The translations under genes and the position numbers were made by a program. 31,630 nt of DNA from Rhodocyclaceae bacterium UBA2271. Lineage in GTDB: Bacteria > Pseudomonadota > Gammaproteobacteria > Burkholderiales > Rhodocyclaceae. The notes beneath the pieces are model-generated. The model saw nothing but the letters and a program-made list of their open reading frames with translations, ran no database searches and was not told where the DNA came from. The DNA lies in the NCBI GenBank assembly GCA_002347405.1, contig DDXB01000033.1:1-31630 (forward strand), given 5' to 3'. Shown one piece after another: positions 22,963 to 31,495 of the stretch. Every line of letters begins with the position of its first letter. Position 1 is the stretch's first letter.

Positions 22963-24078
22963 TTACAGAAGAACCAGGTTGTCGCGGTGTACCAGTTCCG
23001 CTTCATCCAGATAGCCGAGCCGGCTTTCGATTTCCTGGCTGGCATGCCCGGCGATCCTTCTAGCCTCGGCACTGGCGTAATTGATCAGTCCGCGCGCCAC
23101 TTCTGTCCGGTTCAGGTCGAGGCAGGCGATGGCCGCACCGCGCTCGAATTCGCCTTCAATGCCGCGCACCCCGATCGGCAGCAGGCTTTTCCCGTTGCGC
23201 AGCGCAGTGACGGCACCGTCATCGATGATGACCGCGCCGGCCAGCCGGAGATGGTCGGCCAGCCATTGCTTGCGGGCGGCCAAGGGCGATTTGTTGGCGC
23301 GCAGGCAGGTGCCGATCACCTCGCCATTGGCGGCGCGAATCAGGGCCCCGGTTTCCCGGCCACCGACGATGAGGGTGTGCGCGCCGCTGCGGGCGGCGCG
23401 TTGCGCGGCGCGGATCTTGGTGATCATGCCGCCCGTGCTGATGCCGCTGCCGGCGCCGCCGGCAATAGCTTCAAAATCCTTATTTTCCGCATCGCCCTCG
23501 GCGATCAACGTGGCCTGCGGATCACGGCGGGGATCGGCCGTGAATAGTCCCGGTTGATCGGTGAGGATGATCAGCACCTCGGCCTCGATCAGGTTGGCAA
23601 CCAGCGCGCCCAGCGTGTCGTTGTCGCCAAAACGGATTTCGTCGGTGACGACGGTATCGTTTTCATTGATGATCGGCACCACGCCCAGATCGAGCAGGGT
23701 ATTCAGCGTCGAACGCGCATTCAGATAGCGATTGCGGTCGGACAGGTCTTCATGGGTCAGCAGTACCTGGGCCGACTTGAGCCCATGTTGGGCGAAGACA
23801 GATTCGTAGGCTTGCGTCAGACCCATCTGGCCGACGGCAGCAGCGGCCTGCAAGGCATGCATGGCATGCGGTCGTTTCGACCAGCCCAGCCGTTGCATGC
23901 CTGCCGCTATGGCACCGGAAGAGACCAGGACGATCTGCCGGCCGGACTGATGGAGCATGGAGATCTGGCGGGCGCACTCGGTGATGAAGTCAGTCGCCAG
24001 GCCGGCGCCATTGTTGGTCACCAGGGCGCTGCCAACCTTGACTACGATGCGCTTGCTCGCCGCGATGGATTTACGCAT
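22963..24078 (-). CDS. proB: Glutamate 5-kinase
   Basis: A 371-residue enzyme for the first step of proline synthesis. Residues 1-260 form the amino-acid kinase fold: RIVVKVGSALVT (10-21), VSSGAIAAG, INENDTV (glutamate site), GDNDTLGALVA and GGMITKIRAAQRA. The C-terminal 90 residues are a PUA domain (GAVTALRNGKSLLPIGV). I chose the ATG at 24078, which overlaps the obgE stop by 8 bp, so it is translated by coupling to obgE. The frame continues upstream inside obgE without similarity. It is the last gene of rplU-rpmA-obgE-proB. Confidence 0.96.
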   Translation of the reverse strand: MRKSIAASKRIVVKVGSALVTNNGAGLATDFITECARQISMLHQSGRQIVLVSSGAIAAGMQRLGWSKRPHAMHALQAAAAVGQMGLTQAYESVFAQHGLKSAQVLLTHEDLSDRNRYLNARSTLNTLLDLGVVPIINENDTVVTDEIRFGDNDTLGALVANLIEAEVLIILTDQPGLFTADPRRDPQATLIAEGDAENKDFEAIAGGAGSGISTGGMITKIRAAQRAARSGAHTLIVGGRETGALIRAANGEVIGTCLRANKSPLAARKQWLADHLRLAGAVIIDDGAVTALRNGKSLLPIGVRGIEGEFERGAAIACLDLNRTEVARGLINYASAEARRIAGHASQEIESRLGYLDEAELVHRDNLVLL

Positions 24079-25111
24079 GATCGGACGGGGCTTCCAGGAA
24101 CTGCATGATCTTCTGGCACAGGGCCGTGCAACCTTCACCGGTTGCCGCGGAAACGGCGAAATGTGGCGCCGTGCCAGCGGCATCACCCGCCGCGGCCAGT
24201 GCGCTGGTCAGGGACCTGATTCTTGCTTCGCGTTCCTCCGCGGGGATCAGGTCGATCTTGTTGAAGACAATCCAGCGCGGCTTCAAGAACAGGGCTTCGT
24301 CGTAGTTCCTGAGCTCCTCCACAATGGCCAGCGCGTCGGCCACCGGGTCGATTTCAGGATCGAAGGGGGCGACATCGATCAGATGCAGCAGCACGCGGGT
24401 GCGTTGCAGGTGTTTGAGGAAGCGGTGCCCCAGGCCGGCGCCTTCGGAGGCGCCACGAATCAGACCCGGGACGTCGGCGATGACAAAGCTCTGGCTTTCC
24501 CCAACCCGCACCACCCCCAGGTTGGGTTGCAGCGTGGTGAAGGGATAGTCGGCGACTTTCGGGCGTGCCGCGGAAACGGCGCGAATGAATGTCGACTTGC
24601 CTGCATTGGGCAAGCCCAGCAAACCAACATCGGCGAGCACCTTGAGCTCGAATTTGAGTTCGTGCGCTTCGCCGACGCCGCCCGGGGTGCATTGGCGCGG
24701 GGCGCGGTTGATGCTCGACTTGAAGTGGATGTTGCCCAGCCCGCCCATGCCGCCCTTGGCGACAATGGCGCTGGCACCATCGGCATCCAGATCGGCCAGC
24801 ACCTCGCCGGACTCGGCGTCGCTGACCACCGTGCCGACCGGGACGCGCAGGACCATGTCGCTGCCACCCTTGCCATAGCAGTCGGCCCCGCGCCCATTCC
24901 CGCCATGCTCGGCGCGATAGATGCGCGTATAGCGGTAATCGATCAGGGTGTTGAGGTTGCGGTCGGCCATGACGACGATGTTGCCGCCGCGGCCGCCATC
25001 GCCGCCGTCAGGACCGCCCCGCGGGATATATTTTTCGCGGCGAAATGATGCCGCGCCGTTACCGCCATTGCCGGCGGTAACTGAGATGAGGGCTTCGTCG
25101 AAAAATTTCAT
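24071..25111 (-). CDS. obgE: Obg family GTPase ObgE/CgtA
   Basis: A 346-residue essential GTPase involved in large ribosome subunit assembly and stress control. The Gly-rich Obg fold covers 1-158 (GGPDGGDGGRGGNI, GKGGSDMVLRVPVGT), and the G domain follows: P-loop GLPNAGKST, switch segment TLQPNLGVV, DVPGLIRGASEGAGLG, NKIDL (as FNKIDLIP) and a SAATGEG motif. The variable C-terminal tail is very short. The ATG at 25111 has no ribosome site; the sequence before it is the T-rich tail of a terminator. It follows rpmA by 60 bp. Confidence 0.97.
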   Translation of the reverse strand: MKFFDEALISVTAGNGGNGAASFRREKYIPRGGPDGGDGGRGGNIVVMADRNLNTLIDYRYTRIYRAEHGGNGRGADCYGKGGSDMVLRVPVGTVVSDAESGEVLADLDADGASAIVAKGGMGGLGNIHFKSSINRAPRQCTPGGVGEAHELKFELKVLADVGLLGLPNAGKSTFIRAVSAARPKVADYPFTTLQPNLGVVRVGESQSFVIADVPGLIRGASEGAGLGHRFLKHLQRTRVLLHLIDVAPFDPEIDPVADALAIVEELRNYDEALFLKPRWIVFNKIDLIPAEEREARIRSLTSALAAAGDAAGTAPHFAVSAATGEGCTALCQKIMQFLEAPSDHA

Positions 25112-25149
25112 AATAAAAAGAAAAAAGCCCCATCCATCAGGACAGGGCT
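25112..25149 (-). terminator. Intrinsic terminator between rpmA and obgE
   Basis: On the minus strand AGCCCTGTCC pairs with GGATGGGGCT (10 bp, two G-U or U-G pairs) around a TGAT loop, followed by TTTTTTCTTTTTA. This is a textbook terminator shape. The T-run ends right at the obgE ATG, so obgE is either read through or has its own promoter inside rpmA; the terminator would lower obgE relative to the ribosomal protein genes. Confidence 0.85.
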
Positions 25150-25171
25150 TCTCTTATCCAAATAGCCGATT

Positions 25172-25432
25172 TCAGGCAGCGGGAACGATATTTACATACC
25201 TGCGCTGTGTCGGTCCCTTGACCTGGAATTGCACGGTCCCGGTGATTTTCGCAAACAGCGTATGGTCCTTGCCAATGCCGACGTTGTCGCCCGGATGAAA
25301 CTGGGTGCCGCGCTGGCGCACGATGATGTTGCCCGCCGGTACCAATTGTCCGCCATAGCGCTTGACGCCAAGCCGTTTTGATTCTGAGTCGCGACCGTTG
25401 CGTGAACTGCCGCCTGCTTTTTTATGTGCCAT
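25172..25432 (-). CDS. rpmA: 50S ribosomal protein L27
   Basis: An 86-residue protein with the exact family start MAHKKAGGSSRNGRDSESK and the GVKRYGGQLVPAGNIIVRQRG block. Its N-terminus reaches the peptidyl transferase centre. It lies 31 bp after rplU; the pair is nearly always joined. GGAG is seen 4-8 nt before its ATG. A strong terminator follows before obgE. Confidence 0.98.
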   Translation of the reverse strand: MAHKKAGGSSRNGRDSESKRLGVKRYGGQLVPAGNIIVRQRGTQFHPGDNVGIGKDHTLFAKITGTVQFQVKGPTQRRYVNIVPAA

Positions 25433-25463
25433 TGTGAGCTCCTAATCTGGAATCAGGCGTGGG

Positions 25464-25775
25464 TTAGATGCTGATTGCGCCGATTTCAAGTTCGGTATAG
25501 TTCTGCCGGTGTCCTTGATGCTTCTGAAAATGCTTGCGCCGCCGCATCTTGAAAATGTTGATCTTGGGATGGCGGCCTTGTGAAATGACCTTGGCAGTGA
25601 TCGACACGCCGGACAGCATGGGGGTACCGATTTTCACGGTATCGCCAGCGCCAACCATCAACACTTGATCCAGGGAAATTTCAGTGCCCACATCTGCCGG
25701 TATCTGTTCTACTTTGATTTTTTCGCCAGCGGTAACGCGATATTGCTTGCCGCCGGTTTTTATGACCGCATACAT
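25464..25775 (-). CDS. rplU: 50S ribosomal protein L21
   Basis: A 103-residue protein starting MYAVIKTGGKQYRV, with KMRRRKHFQKHQGHRQNYTELEI at its end (residues about 76-98), both family signatures. It binds 23S rRNA. GGAG is 8 nt before the ATG at 25775. The frame is open 21 codons further upstream, but those lie in the leader. A strong promoter is placed at 25810-25838. Confidence 0.98.
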   Translation of the reverse strand: MYAVIKTGGKQYRVTAGEKIKVEQIPADVGTEISLDQVLMVGAGDTVKIGTPMLSGVSITAKVISQGRHPKINIFKMRRRKHFQKHQGHRQNYTELEIGAISI

Positions 25776-25809
25776 GTTGGACTCCAGAAATAGTACTAAA
25801 GAACCCGCT

Positions 25810-25838
25810 ATGATAATGGCCCAGCCCGTGCAGGTCAA
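25810..25838 (-). promoter_or_regulatory. rplU: Sigma-70 promoter of rplU-rpmA
   Basis: On the minus strand TTGACC (25838-25833), a 17-bp spacer and TATCAT (25815-25810). This is close to consensus with ideal spacing. The start would be near 25803, giving a leader of about 28 nt to rplU. Confidence 0.75.
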
Positions 25839-25854
25839 TAAGCTTGTTTATTCA

Positions 25855-25883
25855 TTGACGTAAGCTGGCCGGGTGCCTACCAT
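25855..25883 (+). promoter_or_regulatory. ispB: Candidate promoter of ispB
   Basis: TTGACG (25855-25860), 17-bp spacer, TACCAT (25878-25883). The -35 is good and the -10 fair. The start would be near 25890, about 20 nt before the GTG. The two -35 boxes of the divergent rplU and ispB promoters are 16 bp apart, and AGCTT/AAGCT arms (25841-25845, 25862-25866) flank the ispB -35. Confidence 0.5.
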
Positions 25884-25910
25884 CTCTCCCCCATTTCCAG
25901 AAGTGTCGCC

Positions 25911-26879
25911 GTGAACCTCTCCGCCATATATTCCCTGATCGCCAGCGACATGCAGGCCGTGGATGCCGTCATTCGTGAGCGATTGTATTCCGATGTCCCC
26001 CTGGTCCGGCAGGTTGCCGAATACATCATAGCGGGCGGCGGCAAGCGCATGCGCCCGGCACTGCTGCTGCTGTCGTCCGGTGCGGTGGCTTACCCGGGGC
26101 GCCAGCACCTTGAACTGGCGGCCGTGGTCGAGTTCATCCACACCGCCACATTGCTGCACGACGACGTCGTCGATGAGTCGTCGTTGCGCCGCGGCCGGGA
26201 TACCGCCAACACCGAATTCGGCAACGCGGCCAGTGTGCTGGTGGGCGACTTCCTGTATTCGCGCGCCTTCCAGATGATGGTCGGCGTGGGCAACATGCGC
26301 GTCATGCAGGTGTTGGCCGACGCGACCAACATCATTGCCGAAGGCGAAGTCCTGCAATTGATGAATTGCCACAATGCGGATATCGATGTCGAGGATTATT
26401 TGCGCGTGGTGCGCTACAAGACCGCCAAATTGTTCGAGGCGGCGGCGCGCCTGGGTGCCATTCTGGGCAATTCATCGCCGGAAATCGAGGCGGGCCTGGC
26501 TGACTATGGCATGCACCTGGGAACGGCTTTCCAGATTGTCGATGACGTGCTGGATTACTCGGGCGAAGAAGGCGAGATTGGCAAGCACCTCGGCGACGAC
26601 CTGGCCGAAGGCAAGCCGACCCTGCCGCTGATCCATGTCATGAGGAATGGCTCACCAGCCCAGGCCGAACTGGTACGGAATGCACTGGAGCAGGGCGGGC
26701 GCGAGGCTTTTCCGGAAATCATCAAGGCGGTACAGGCAACCGGAGCGCTCGGCATTGCCAGGGATGTGGCGCAGGCCGAAGCGGATCGGGCCAAACAGGC
26801 ATTGGTCGCATTGCCGGACACTAATTATCGGGAGGCTCTGATACAATTATCAAACTTCGCAATCACGCGAAGACATTGA
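25911..26879 (+). CDS. ispB: Polyprenyl (octaprenyl) diphosphate synthase
   Basis: A 322-residue trans-prenyltransferase that makes the side chain of ubiquinone or menaquinone. The first Asp-rich motif LLHDDVVDES is at about 81-90 and the second, DDVLD, at about 213-217; GGGKRMRPALLLL (41-53) binds the isopentenyl substrate. Chain length cannot be read from sequence alone; C8 is inferred from the family. The start is GTG 25911 with only a weak ribosome site. It is divergent from rplU, the usual arrangement in proteobacteria, and precedes tRNA-Pro. Confidence 0.93.
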   Translation: MNLSAIYSLIASDMQAVDAVIRERLYSDVPLVRQVAEYIIAGGGKRMRPALLLLSSGAVAYPGRQHLELAAVVEFIHTATLLHDDVVDESSLRRGRDTANTEFGNAASVLVGDFLYSRAFQMMVGVGNMRVMQVLADATNIIAEGEVLQLMNCHNADIDVEDYLRVVRYKTAKLFEAAARLGAILGNSSPEIEAGLADYGMHLGTAFQIVDDVLDYSGEEGEIGKHLGDDLAEGKPTLPLIHVMRNGSPAQAELVRNALEQGGREAFPEIIKAVQATGALGIARDVAQAEADRAKQALVALPDTNYREALIQLSNFAITRRH

Positions 26880-26894
26880 GTGAAATTCCGCTTG

Positions 26895-26928
26895 ACGAGG
26901 CCCATTGGTGGTGGTGTTGTGGCCTCGT
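26895..26928 (+). terminator. Stem-loop after ispB, possible terminator
   Basis: ACGAGGCC (26895-26902) pairs perfectly with GGCCTCGT (26921-26928) around an 18-nt loop rich in G and T, 16 nt after the ispB stop. A weak TATT follows. It is probably the end of the ispB transcript, but the long loop and poor T-run leave doubt. The tRNA-Pro promoter must lie between here and 26968, where TTTTAAC at 26957-26963 is the only -10-like match. Confidence 0.45.
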
Positions 26929-26968
26929 TATTCATCTCGGTGGTGTGGTTCTCTGGTTTTAACAAGTT

Positions 26969-27045
<77 letters not shown>

Positions 27046-27124
27046 ACCATTTCGTCGTCTGGCAGGATTGCCGACGGAATGTTCTGGCGACAAGAGTACA
27101 TGCTGGGCCTTGGAGCGGGTTCGC

Positions 27125-27406
27125 ATGAGCCTCCGGGCCGCGGAGGGAAAAGTCAATGGGAAGCAACAGACCGCCGTGTTGAAAGTCATCCTGCTGGTTC
27201 TTGCCCTGCTGCTGGTCTATTGGTTCTTCTGGGGCCAGCGGAAGCGGGACGCCAGTGATAAGCCGCCTGAAGGAAATACCTCGGTCAGCCCCGAGCAAAT
27301 GGTGGTTTGCGCGCACTGCCAATTGCATGTGCCGGAGAGCGAGTGCGTGAAGGCCGCCGGGCGCCATTATTGCTGCGAAGAGCATTGCAAACTTGGCCCA
27401 TCCTGA
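27125..27406 (+). CDS. PP0621-like small membrane protein with Cys/His zinc-finger-like tail
   Basis: A short protein with one transmembrane helix (VILLVLALLLVYWFFW), a charged linker and a Cys/His tail: CAHC, then ESEC, then HYCCEEHC. This resembles the PP0621 family found upstream of pilS in many Betaproteobacteria (recalled, not searched). I placed the start at ATG 27125, with GGAG 9 nt upstream (93 residues). GTG 27176 would start nearer the membrane helix, as in homologues. Function is unknown; the tail may bind zinc. The 3' end is 31 bp before the chosen pilS ATG, so co-transcription is likely. Confidence 0.75.
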   Translation: MSLRAAEGKVNGKQQTAVLKVILLVLALLLVYWFFWGQRKRDASDKPPEGNTSVSPEQMVVCAHCQLHVPESECVKAAGRHYCCEEHCKLGPS

Positions 27407-27437
27407 TTCTGCCTTCCTGCGTGCCGATTCAGGCGGC

Positions 27438-29108
27438 ATGGCAGACTCACAGAACGAATCGTTCTGGCGCCCCCTCAAGTATTTTGCCTATTACCGACTG
27501 ATCGTCGCTGCCGGATTCCTCGGCGCAAACATTGTCACGCAGGACTGGCTGTATTTGAGTGGCCAGGATCCCCAGCTGATTTTCTGGACCAGTGCCGTTT
27601 ATCTGGTTGTGGCGATCGGACAATTGGTAACGCTGGTGCAATGGCGGCAGGCATTCAGTCTGCAGCTGAACGTACAGGTGCTTAGCGACATATTCTTCCT
27701 GACCCTGCTGGTATTTGCCAGTGGCGGCGGGAAAAGTGGCGTTTCGATGTTGTTGTTGGTGGTGCTCGCCGGTGCCGGTCTGGTCGGGCAGGGGCGCATG
27801 GTGTTGTTCTATGCGGCGGTGGCCACTCTGTCCTTGTTGCTGGAGCAATCCTATCGCGTGCTTTTCCATCAAGGTGTCGCCGAGGATTTTTTGCGCACCG
27901 GGCTGACCAGCATCGGCTTTTTCGGTTCGGCGATCACCGCCCGGTTGCTGGCGCGGCGGGTGGTCGCCAACGAGGCGCTGGCCAAGAAGCGTGGCATTGA
28001 CCTCGCCGACCAGTTACGCATCAATGAGCAGGTGATTCGCGACATGCAGGACGGTGTTCTGGTGATTGACGCCGCCGGCCGGGTGCGCCAATCGAATCCC
28101 CAGGCCGCCCAACTTCTTGGGCTTGCGGTTCCCGTCAATGCGGCAGGCACGGCTGGCGTCGTACCCCATGCGGGGCATTTCATACCGCCTGCACCGACTT
28201 TGGCGGCCTGTTCGCCTGCCCTGGCGCGGGAATTCCTCATGCGCCGCATCCGCGGTATCGAGTCCGAGACGGTCCTCCAGGCACCCAACAGTGGGCGCAC
28301 CTTGCGCGCACGTTTTTTGCCGCCCGGTGAAGGGGGCAATGCGCTGATCTATCTGGAAGACGTGGGGCGCCAGCAACAAAAGGCGCAGCAGATGAAATTG
28401 GCGGCGCTCGGACGCCTGACGGCCAACCTGGCGCATGAGATTCGCAACCCGCTTGCCGCCATCAGCCACGCCGCGGAGTTGCTGGCTGAAGAGCCACCGG
28501 ACAAGGGGACGGAGCGCCTGACACGCATCATTGGCGATAACACCCAACGGCTCAACCGGCTGGTCGCGGAGACCATGGAACTGGGGCGGCGCGATCGCGT
28601 CAATCCTGAGCTCATCGACGTGGCGAGTTTTATCGATCAGCAACTGGAAGAATTGGCCTTGCAGGATCCGGGCTGCGTTGCCCGGATCAGGGTTGAGCTT
28701 CCCGACAAGTTCTCGCTGTGTTTCGATCGCGGGCATCTGCATCGGGTATTGTCCAATCTGTTGAGCAATGCCTTGCGCTATGCTAGCAACGCGCCCGGCG
28801 CGGTACGGATTCAGGGCGAACAGGGCAAGTTTGCCAACCGTTTCAGCTTGCACGTGATCAATGATGGACCGGGGATCGACGAGGCGGCGCGCAGCCAGAT
28901 TTTCGAGCCGTTTTTCACCACCAGCGTTGCCGGTACGGGACTTGGCCTCTACATCGCCCGCGAGCTGTGCGAGGCCAATGGCGCACGCCTGAGTCTGCTT
29001 GAGAACTCACCCGGTGCACATTTCTGCATATCATGTACATCAATCTGTCAGGAGCTGACGCCCGATGCAGTCCAGGCAGATTCAGAGCCCGACCAGGTCA
29101 ACAGTTGA
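27438..29108 (+). CDS. pilS: Type IV pilus sensor histidine kinase PilS
   Basis: A 556-residue membrane sensor. Several N-terminal helices (about 15-165) span the membrane, then a PAS domain (about 190-310) holds QVIRDMQDGVLVIDAAGRV. The H box LTANLAHEIRNPLAA has phosphoacceptor H333. The ATPase domain (about 420-535) has N box RVLSNLLSNALRYA, DGPGI, and the G box GTGLGLYIAREL. It phosphorylates PilR, the next gene. I used ATG 27438 because MADSQNESFWRPLKYF fits PilS; a TTG at 27393 overlapping the upstream gene is less likely. Confidence 0.93.
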   Translation: MADSQNESFWRPLKYFAYYRLIVAAGFLGANIVTQDWLYLSGQDPQLIFWTSAVYLVVAIGQLVTLVQWRQAFSLQLNVQVLSDIFFLTLLVFASGGGKSGVSMLLLVVLAGAGLVGQGRMVLFYAAVATLSLLLEQSYRVLFHQGVAEDFLRTGLTSIGFFGSAITARLLARRVVANEALAKKRGIDLADQLRINEQVIRDMQDGVLVIDAAGRVRQSNPQAAQLLGLAVPVNAAGTAGVVPHAGHFIPPAPTLAACSPALAREFLMRRIRGIESETVLQAPNSGRTLRARFLPPGEGGNALIYLEDVGRQQQKAQQMKLAALGRLTANLAHEIRNPLAAISHAAELLAEEPPDKGTERLTRIIGDNTQRLNRLVAETMELGRRDRVNPELIDVASFIDQQLEELALQDPGCVARIRVELPDKFSLCFDRGHLHRVLSNLLSNALRYASNAPGAVRIQGEQGKFANRFSLHVINDGPGIDEAARSQIFEPFFTTSVAGTGLGLYIARELCEANGARLSLLENSPGAHFCISCTSICQELTPDAVQADSEPDQVNS

Positions 29109-29141
29109 AGAACATCCAGACAATGAACGCAGGTAAGCCCA

Positions 29142-30503
29142 GTGACTAATGCAGACGTGAACAGCGGTACGCGAGTCCTCGTCGTCGACGACGAAGCGGA
29201 TATCCGGGAACTCCTGGACATGACGCTGGCGCGCATGGGCCTGAGTTGCGACTGTGCTGCCAGCGTTGCAGAGGCCCGCCAATATCTGCTGGAGAACGAA
29301 TACCGGCTCTGTCTGACCGACATGCGCATGCCGGATGGCGATGGGCTGGAGTTGGTGCGCCATATCGAAACCGAGCATCCCGCGCTGCCGGTGGCGGTCA
29401 TCACGGCGCATGGCAGTACCGAGAATGCGGTTGCCGCGCTCAAGGCCGGCGCCTTCGACTATCTGTCGAAGCCGGTTTCACTGGCGCAATTGCGCACCTT
29501 GGTGAAGTCGGCGCTGACCCTGCCTGAAACAAAAATTCCTACCGCACCGCAAGGACATGAATTGTTGGGTTCATCCCTGCCCATGACCCAGGTGCGTGAA
29601 ATGATTACCAAGGTTGCGCGCAGCGAGGCGCCGGTATACATCTCCGGAGAGTCAGGCAGCGGCAAGGAACTGGCAGCACGCCTGATCCATCGCGAAAGCG
29701 TGCGCGGCGGCCGGCCGTTTGTCGCCGTGAACTGCGGCGCGATTCCTGAAAATCTGATGGAAAGCGAATTCTTCGGTTATCGTAAAGGCGCGTTTACCGG
29801 TGCCGAAACGGAGCGGGAGGGTTTTTTTCAGGCTGCCGACAGCGGCACACTGTTCCTCGATGAAGTCGCCGATTTGCCGCTGGCGATGCAGGTCAAGCTA
29901 TTGCGTGCCATCCAGGAAAAGCACGTGCGACGGGTTGGGGCGACCGCCGAGGAACCCGTCAATGTGCGCATCATTTGCGCCACGCACCAGAACCTGCGGC
30001 GCCTGGTGGATGAAAACAAGTTCCGCCCGGACTTGTTCTTTCGCATCAATGTAATCGAGATCCGTATGCCGTCGCTGCGCGAATGCTGCGATGACGTGCC
30101 CGAGCTGGCCAGGCGCATCCTTGAGCGGCTGGCCAATGTTGCCAGTCAGCCCACACCCGCCATTACGCCGCGCGCGGTGGCGGTCCTCAAGGACTATGCC
30201 TTTCCCGGCAATGTGCGCGAACTGGAAAACATCCTGGAACGAGCCCTGGCGCTGCATGGCAATGGCGCCATCGATGTCGACGACCTGCAATTGCAGCCAC
30301 CGAAAGTCGGCGCTGGCGAGACGGCGGAATTTGGCGGCCAAGCCTTGCAGGATTACCTGGATGAACAGGAACGCAAGGCGATACTCGATGCCCTGCAAAA
30401 AACCCGCTTCAATCGCACGGCGGCGGCGCGCACGCTGGGCGTGAGTTTCCGCTCCTTGCGCTATCGCATGGAACGTCTGGGCCTTAATGAAGTCGCCGAG
30501 TGA
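29142..30503 (+). CDS. pilR: Sigma-54 dependent response regulator PilR
   Basis: A 453-residue NtrC-type activator of pilin transcription. The receiver domain (about 10-125) has D16, D17, phosphoacceptor D60 in LTDMRMPDGDG, T/S in ITAHGS and K in LSKP. The AAA+ domain (about 140-370) has Walker A GESGSGKE, the sigma-54 contact loop GAFTGA, and Walker B LFLDEVADL. A Fis-type helix-turn-helix ends it (NRTAAARTLGVSFRSLRYRM). The start is GTG 29142 with AGGTAAG upstream. It overlaps ampD by 17 bp. Confidence 0.95.
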   Translation: MTNADVNSGTRVLVVDDEADIRELLDMTLARMGLSCDCAASVAEARQYLLENEYRLCLTDMRMPDGDGLELVRHIETEHPALPVAVITAHGSTENAVAALKAGAFDYLSKPVSLAQLRTLVKSALTLPETKIPTAPQGHELLGSSLPMTQVREMITKVARSEAPVYISGESGSGKELAARLIHRESVRGGRPFVAVNCGAIPENLMESEFFGYRKGAFTGAETEREGFFQAADSGTLFLDEVADLPLAMQVKLLRAIQEKHVRRVGATAEEPVNVRIICATHQNLRRLVDENKFRPDLFFRINVIEIRMPSLRECCDDVPELARRILERLANVASQPTPAITPRAVAVLKDYAFPGNVRELENILERALALHGNGAIDVDDLQLQPPKVGAGETAEFGGQALQDYLDEQERKAILDALQKTRFNRTAAARTLGVSFRSLRYRMERLGLNEVAE

Positions 30504-31053
30504 ACCCGACGGGCACATTGATGCCGCCGGATGGCTGCTAGGCGTCGACCGAAGCGATAGTCCGAATCATGACGCGCGGCCGGTGGAAGAGTTGATCCGC
30601 CTGATCGTCATCCATGCCATCAGCCTGCCGCCCGGTCAGTTTGGCGGGGCGGCGGTAATCGACCTGTTCAACAACCGGCTTGACCCGGCAGCACACCCCT
30701 ATTTCGCCGGCATCGCCGGCCAGCGCGTGTCTACGCACTTTTTCATCCGGCGTGATGGCCACTTGATGCAGTTCGTTTCCTGCCGCGATCGTGCCTGGCA
30801 TGCCGGTATCTCGTGTTGGCGGGCACGTGAGCGCTGCAATGACTTTTCTCTGGGCATCGAACTCGAAGGTGATGACCATACTGACTTTGCGTCCGCGCAG
30901 TACCAGACGCTGAACAGATTGCTGGCCATTTTGCAATCGAGTTTTCCGATTGAGGAAATTGTCGGGCATGCCGACATTGCTCCCGGACGCAAGACCGATC
31001 CGGGCCCGCACTTCGACTGGCTGCGTGTTGCGTTGCACCCGACAACAATTTGA
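30487..31053 (+). CDS. ampD: 1,6-anhydro-N-acetylmuramyl-L-alanine amidase AmpD
   Basis: A 188-residue cytoplasmic zinc amidase that recycles murein fragments. Family motifs: VIHAISLPPGQFGG (first zinc ligand H43), STHFFIRRDG, and VGHADIAPGRKTDPGPHFDW with zinc ligands H161 and D171. By removing anhydro-muropeptides it also lowers AmpC induction in species that have AmpR. The ATG is 17 bp inside pilR, so it is coupled to it; no good ribosome site is seen. Confidence 0.95.
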   Translation: MKSPSEPDGHIDAAGWLLGVDRSDSPNHDARPVEELIRLIVIHAISLPPGQFGGAAVIDLFNNRLDPAAHPYFAGIAGQRVSTHFFIRRDGHLMQFVSCRDRAWHAGISCWRARERCNDFSLGIELEGDDHTDFASAQYQTLNRLLAILQSSFPIEEIVGHADIAPGRKTDPGPHFDWLRVALHPTTI

Positions 31054-31495
31054 ATTGCGTGGTTTCACTGCAACGCGCACCATTCAGTCCACATGCTGCG
31101 CGCAAATTATCTTGCATTAAAAAAATCGACCCACTACCATTAGTGTCCAAAGGTTGCTGACCTACTACATCTAGTAGGTCGCAACTACAGGCAAATTGAT
31201 GGAGGGTGCATGCAGGAAGGCGCGAGGCACACGAAAAACAGTCGGATCAAATCCCCGTTCGGGCTGACTTCCCTTGCGCCATCAGTGATCTGCGCCCCTC
31301 TGCAACTTCACAGAAGCCTTTTTGCCCCCGACCTTCTCCTCTTAAAGTTTTCCGCGCGCCTGCCGCAAACACAGGGATGGGCTATGAAAGCGCATGAATT
31401 CATCGATTCCGGTCCGCCGGCGTTGTTGAATAATCCGTGCTGTTGTAGGCGGGTTGTTTGTGGTTCTTTCCTTAATCGAGTTACGGAGGTTCAAT
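31054..31495 (+). other. 442-bp gene-free stretch with two hairpins
   Basis: No credible gene is seen between ampD and the histone-like gene. Two stem-loops stand out: CACTA-CCAT-TAGTG (31132-31145) and GTTGC-T-GACCTACTA-CATC-TAGTAGGTC-GCAAC (31153-31185), the latter a 14-bp stem with one bulged T. Both share an ACTA-NNNN-TAGT core. Neither is followed by a T-run. The stretch may hold a long leader, a small RNA or a regulatory region for the histone-like gene; AT-rich DNA at 31105-31128 could include a promoter but I see no clear boxes. Confidence 0.6.
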
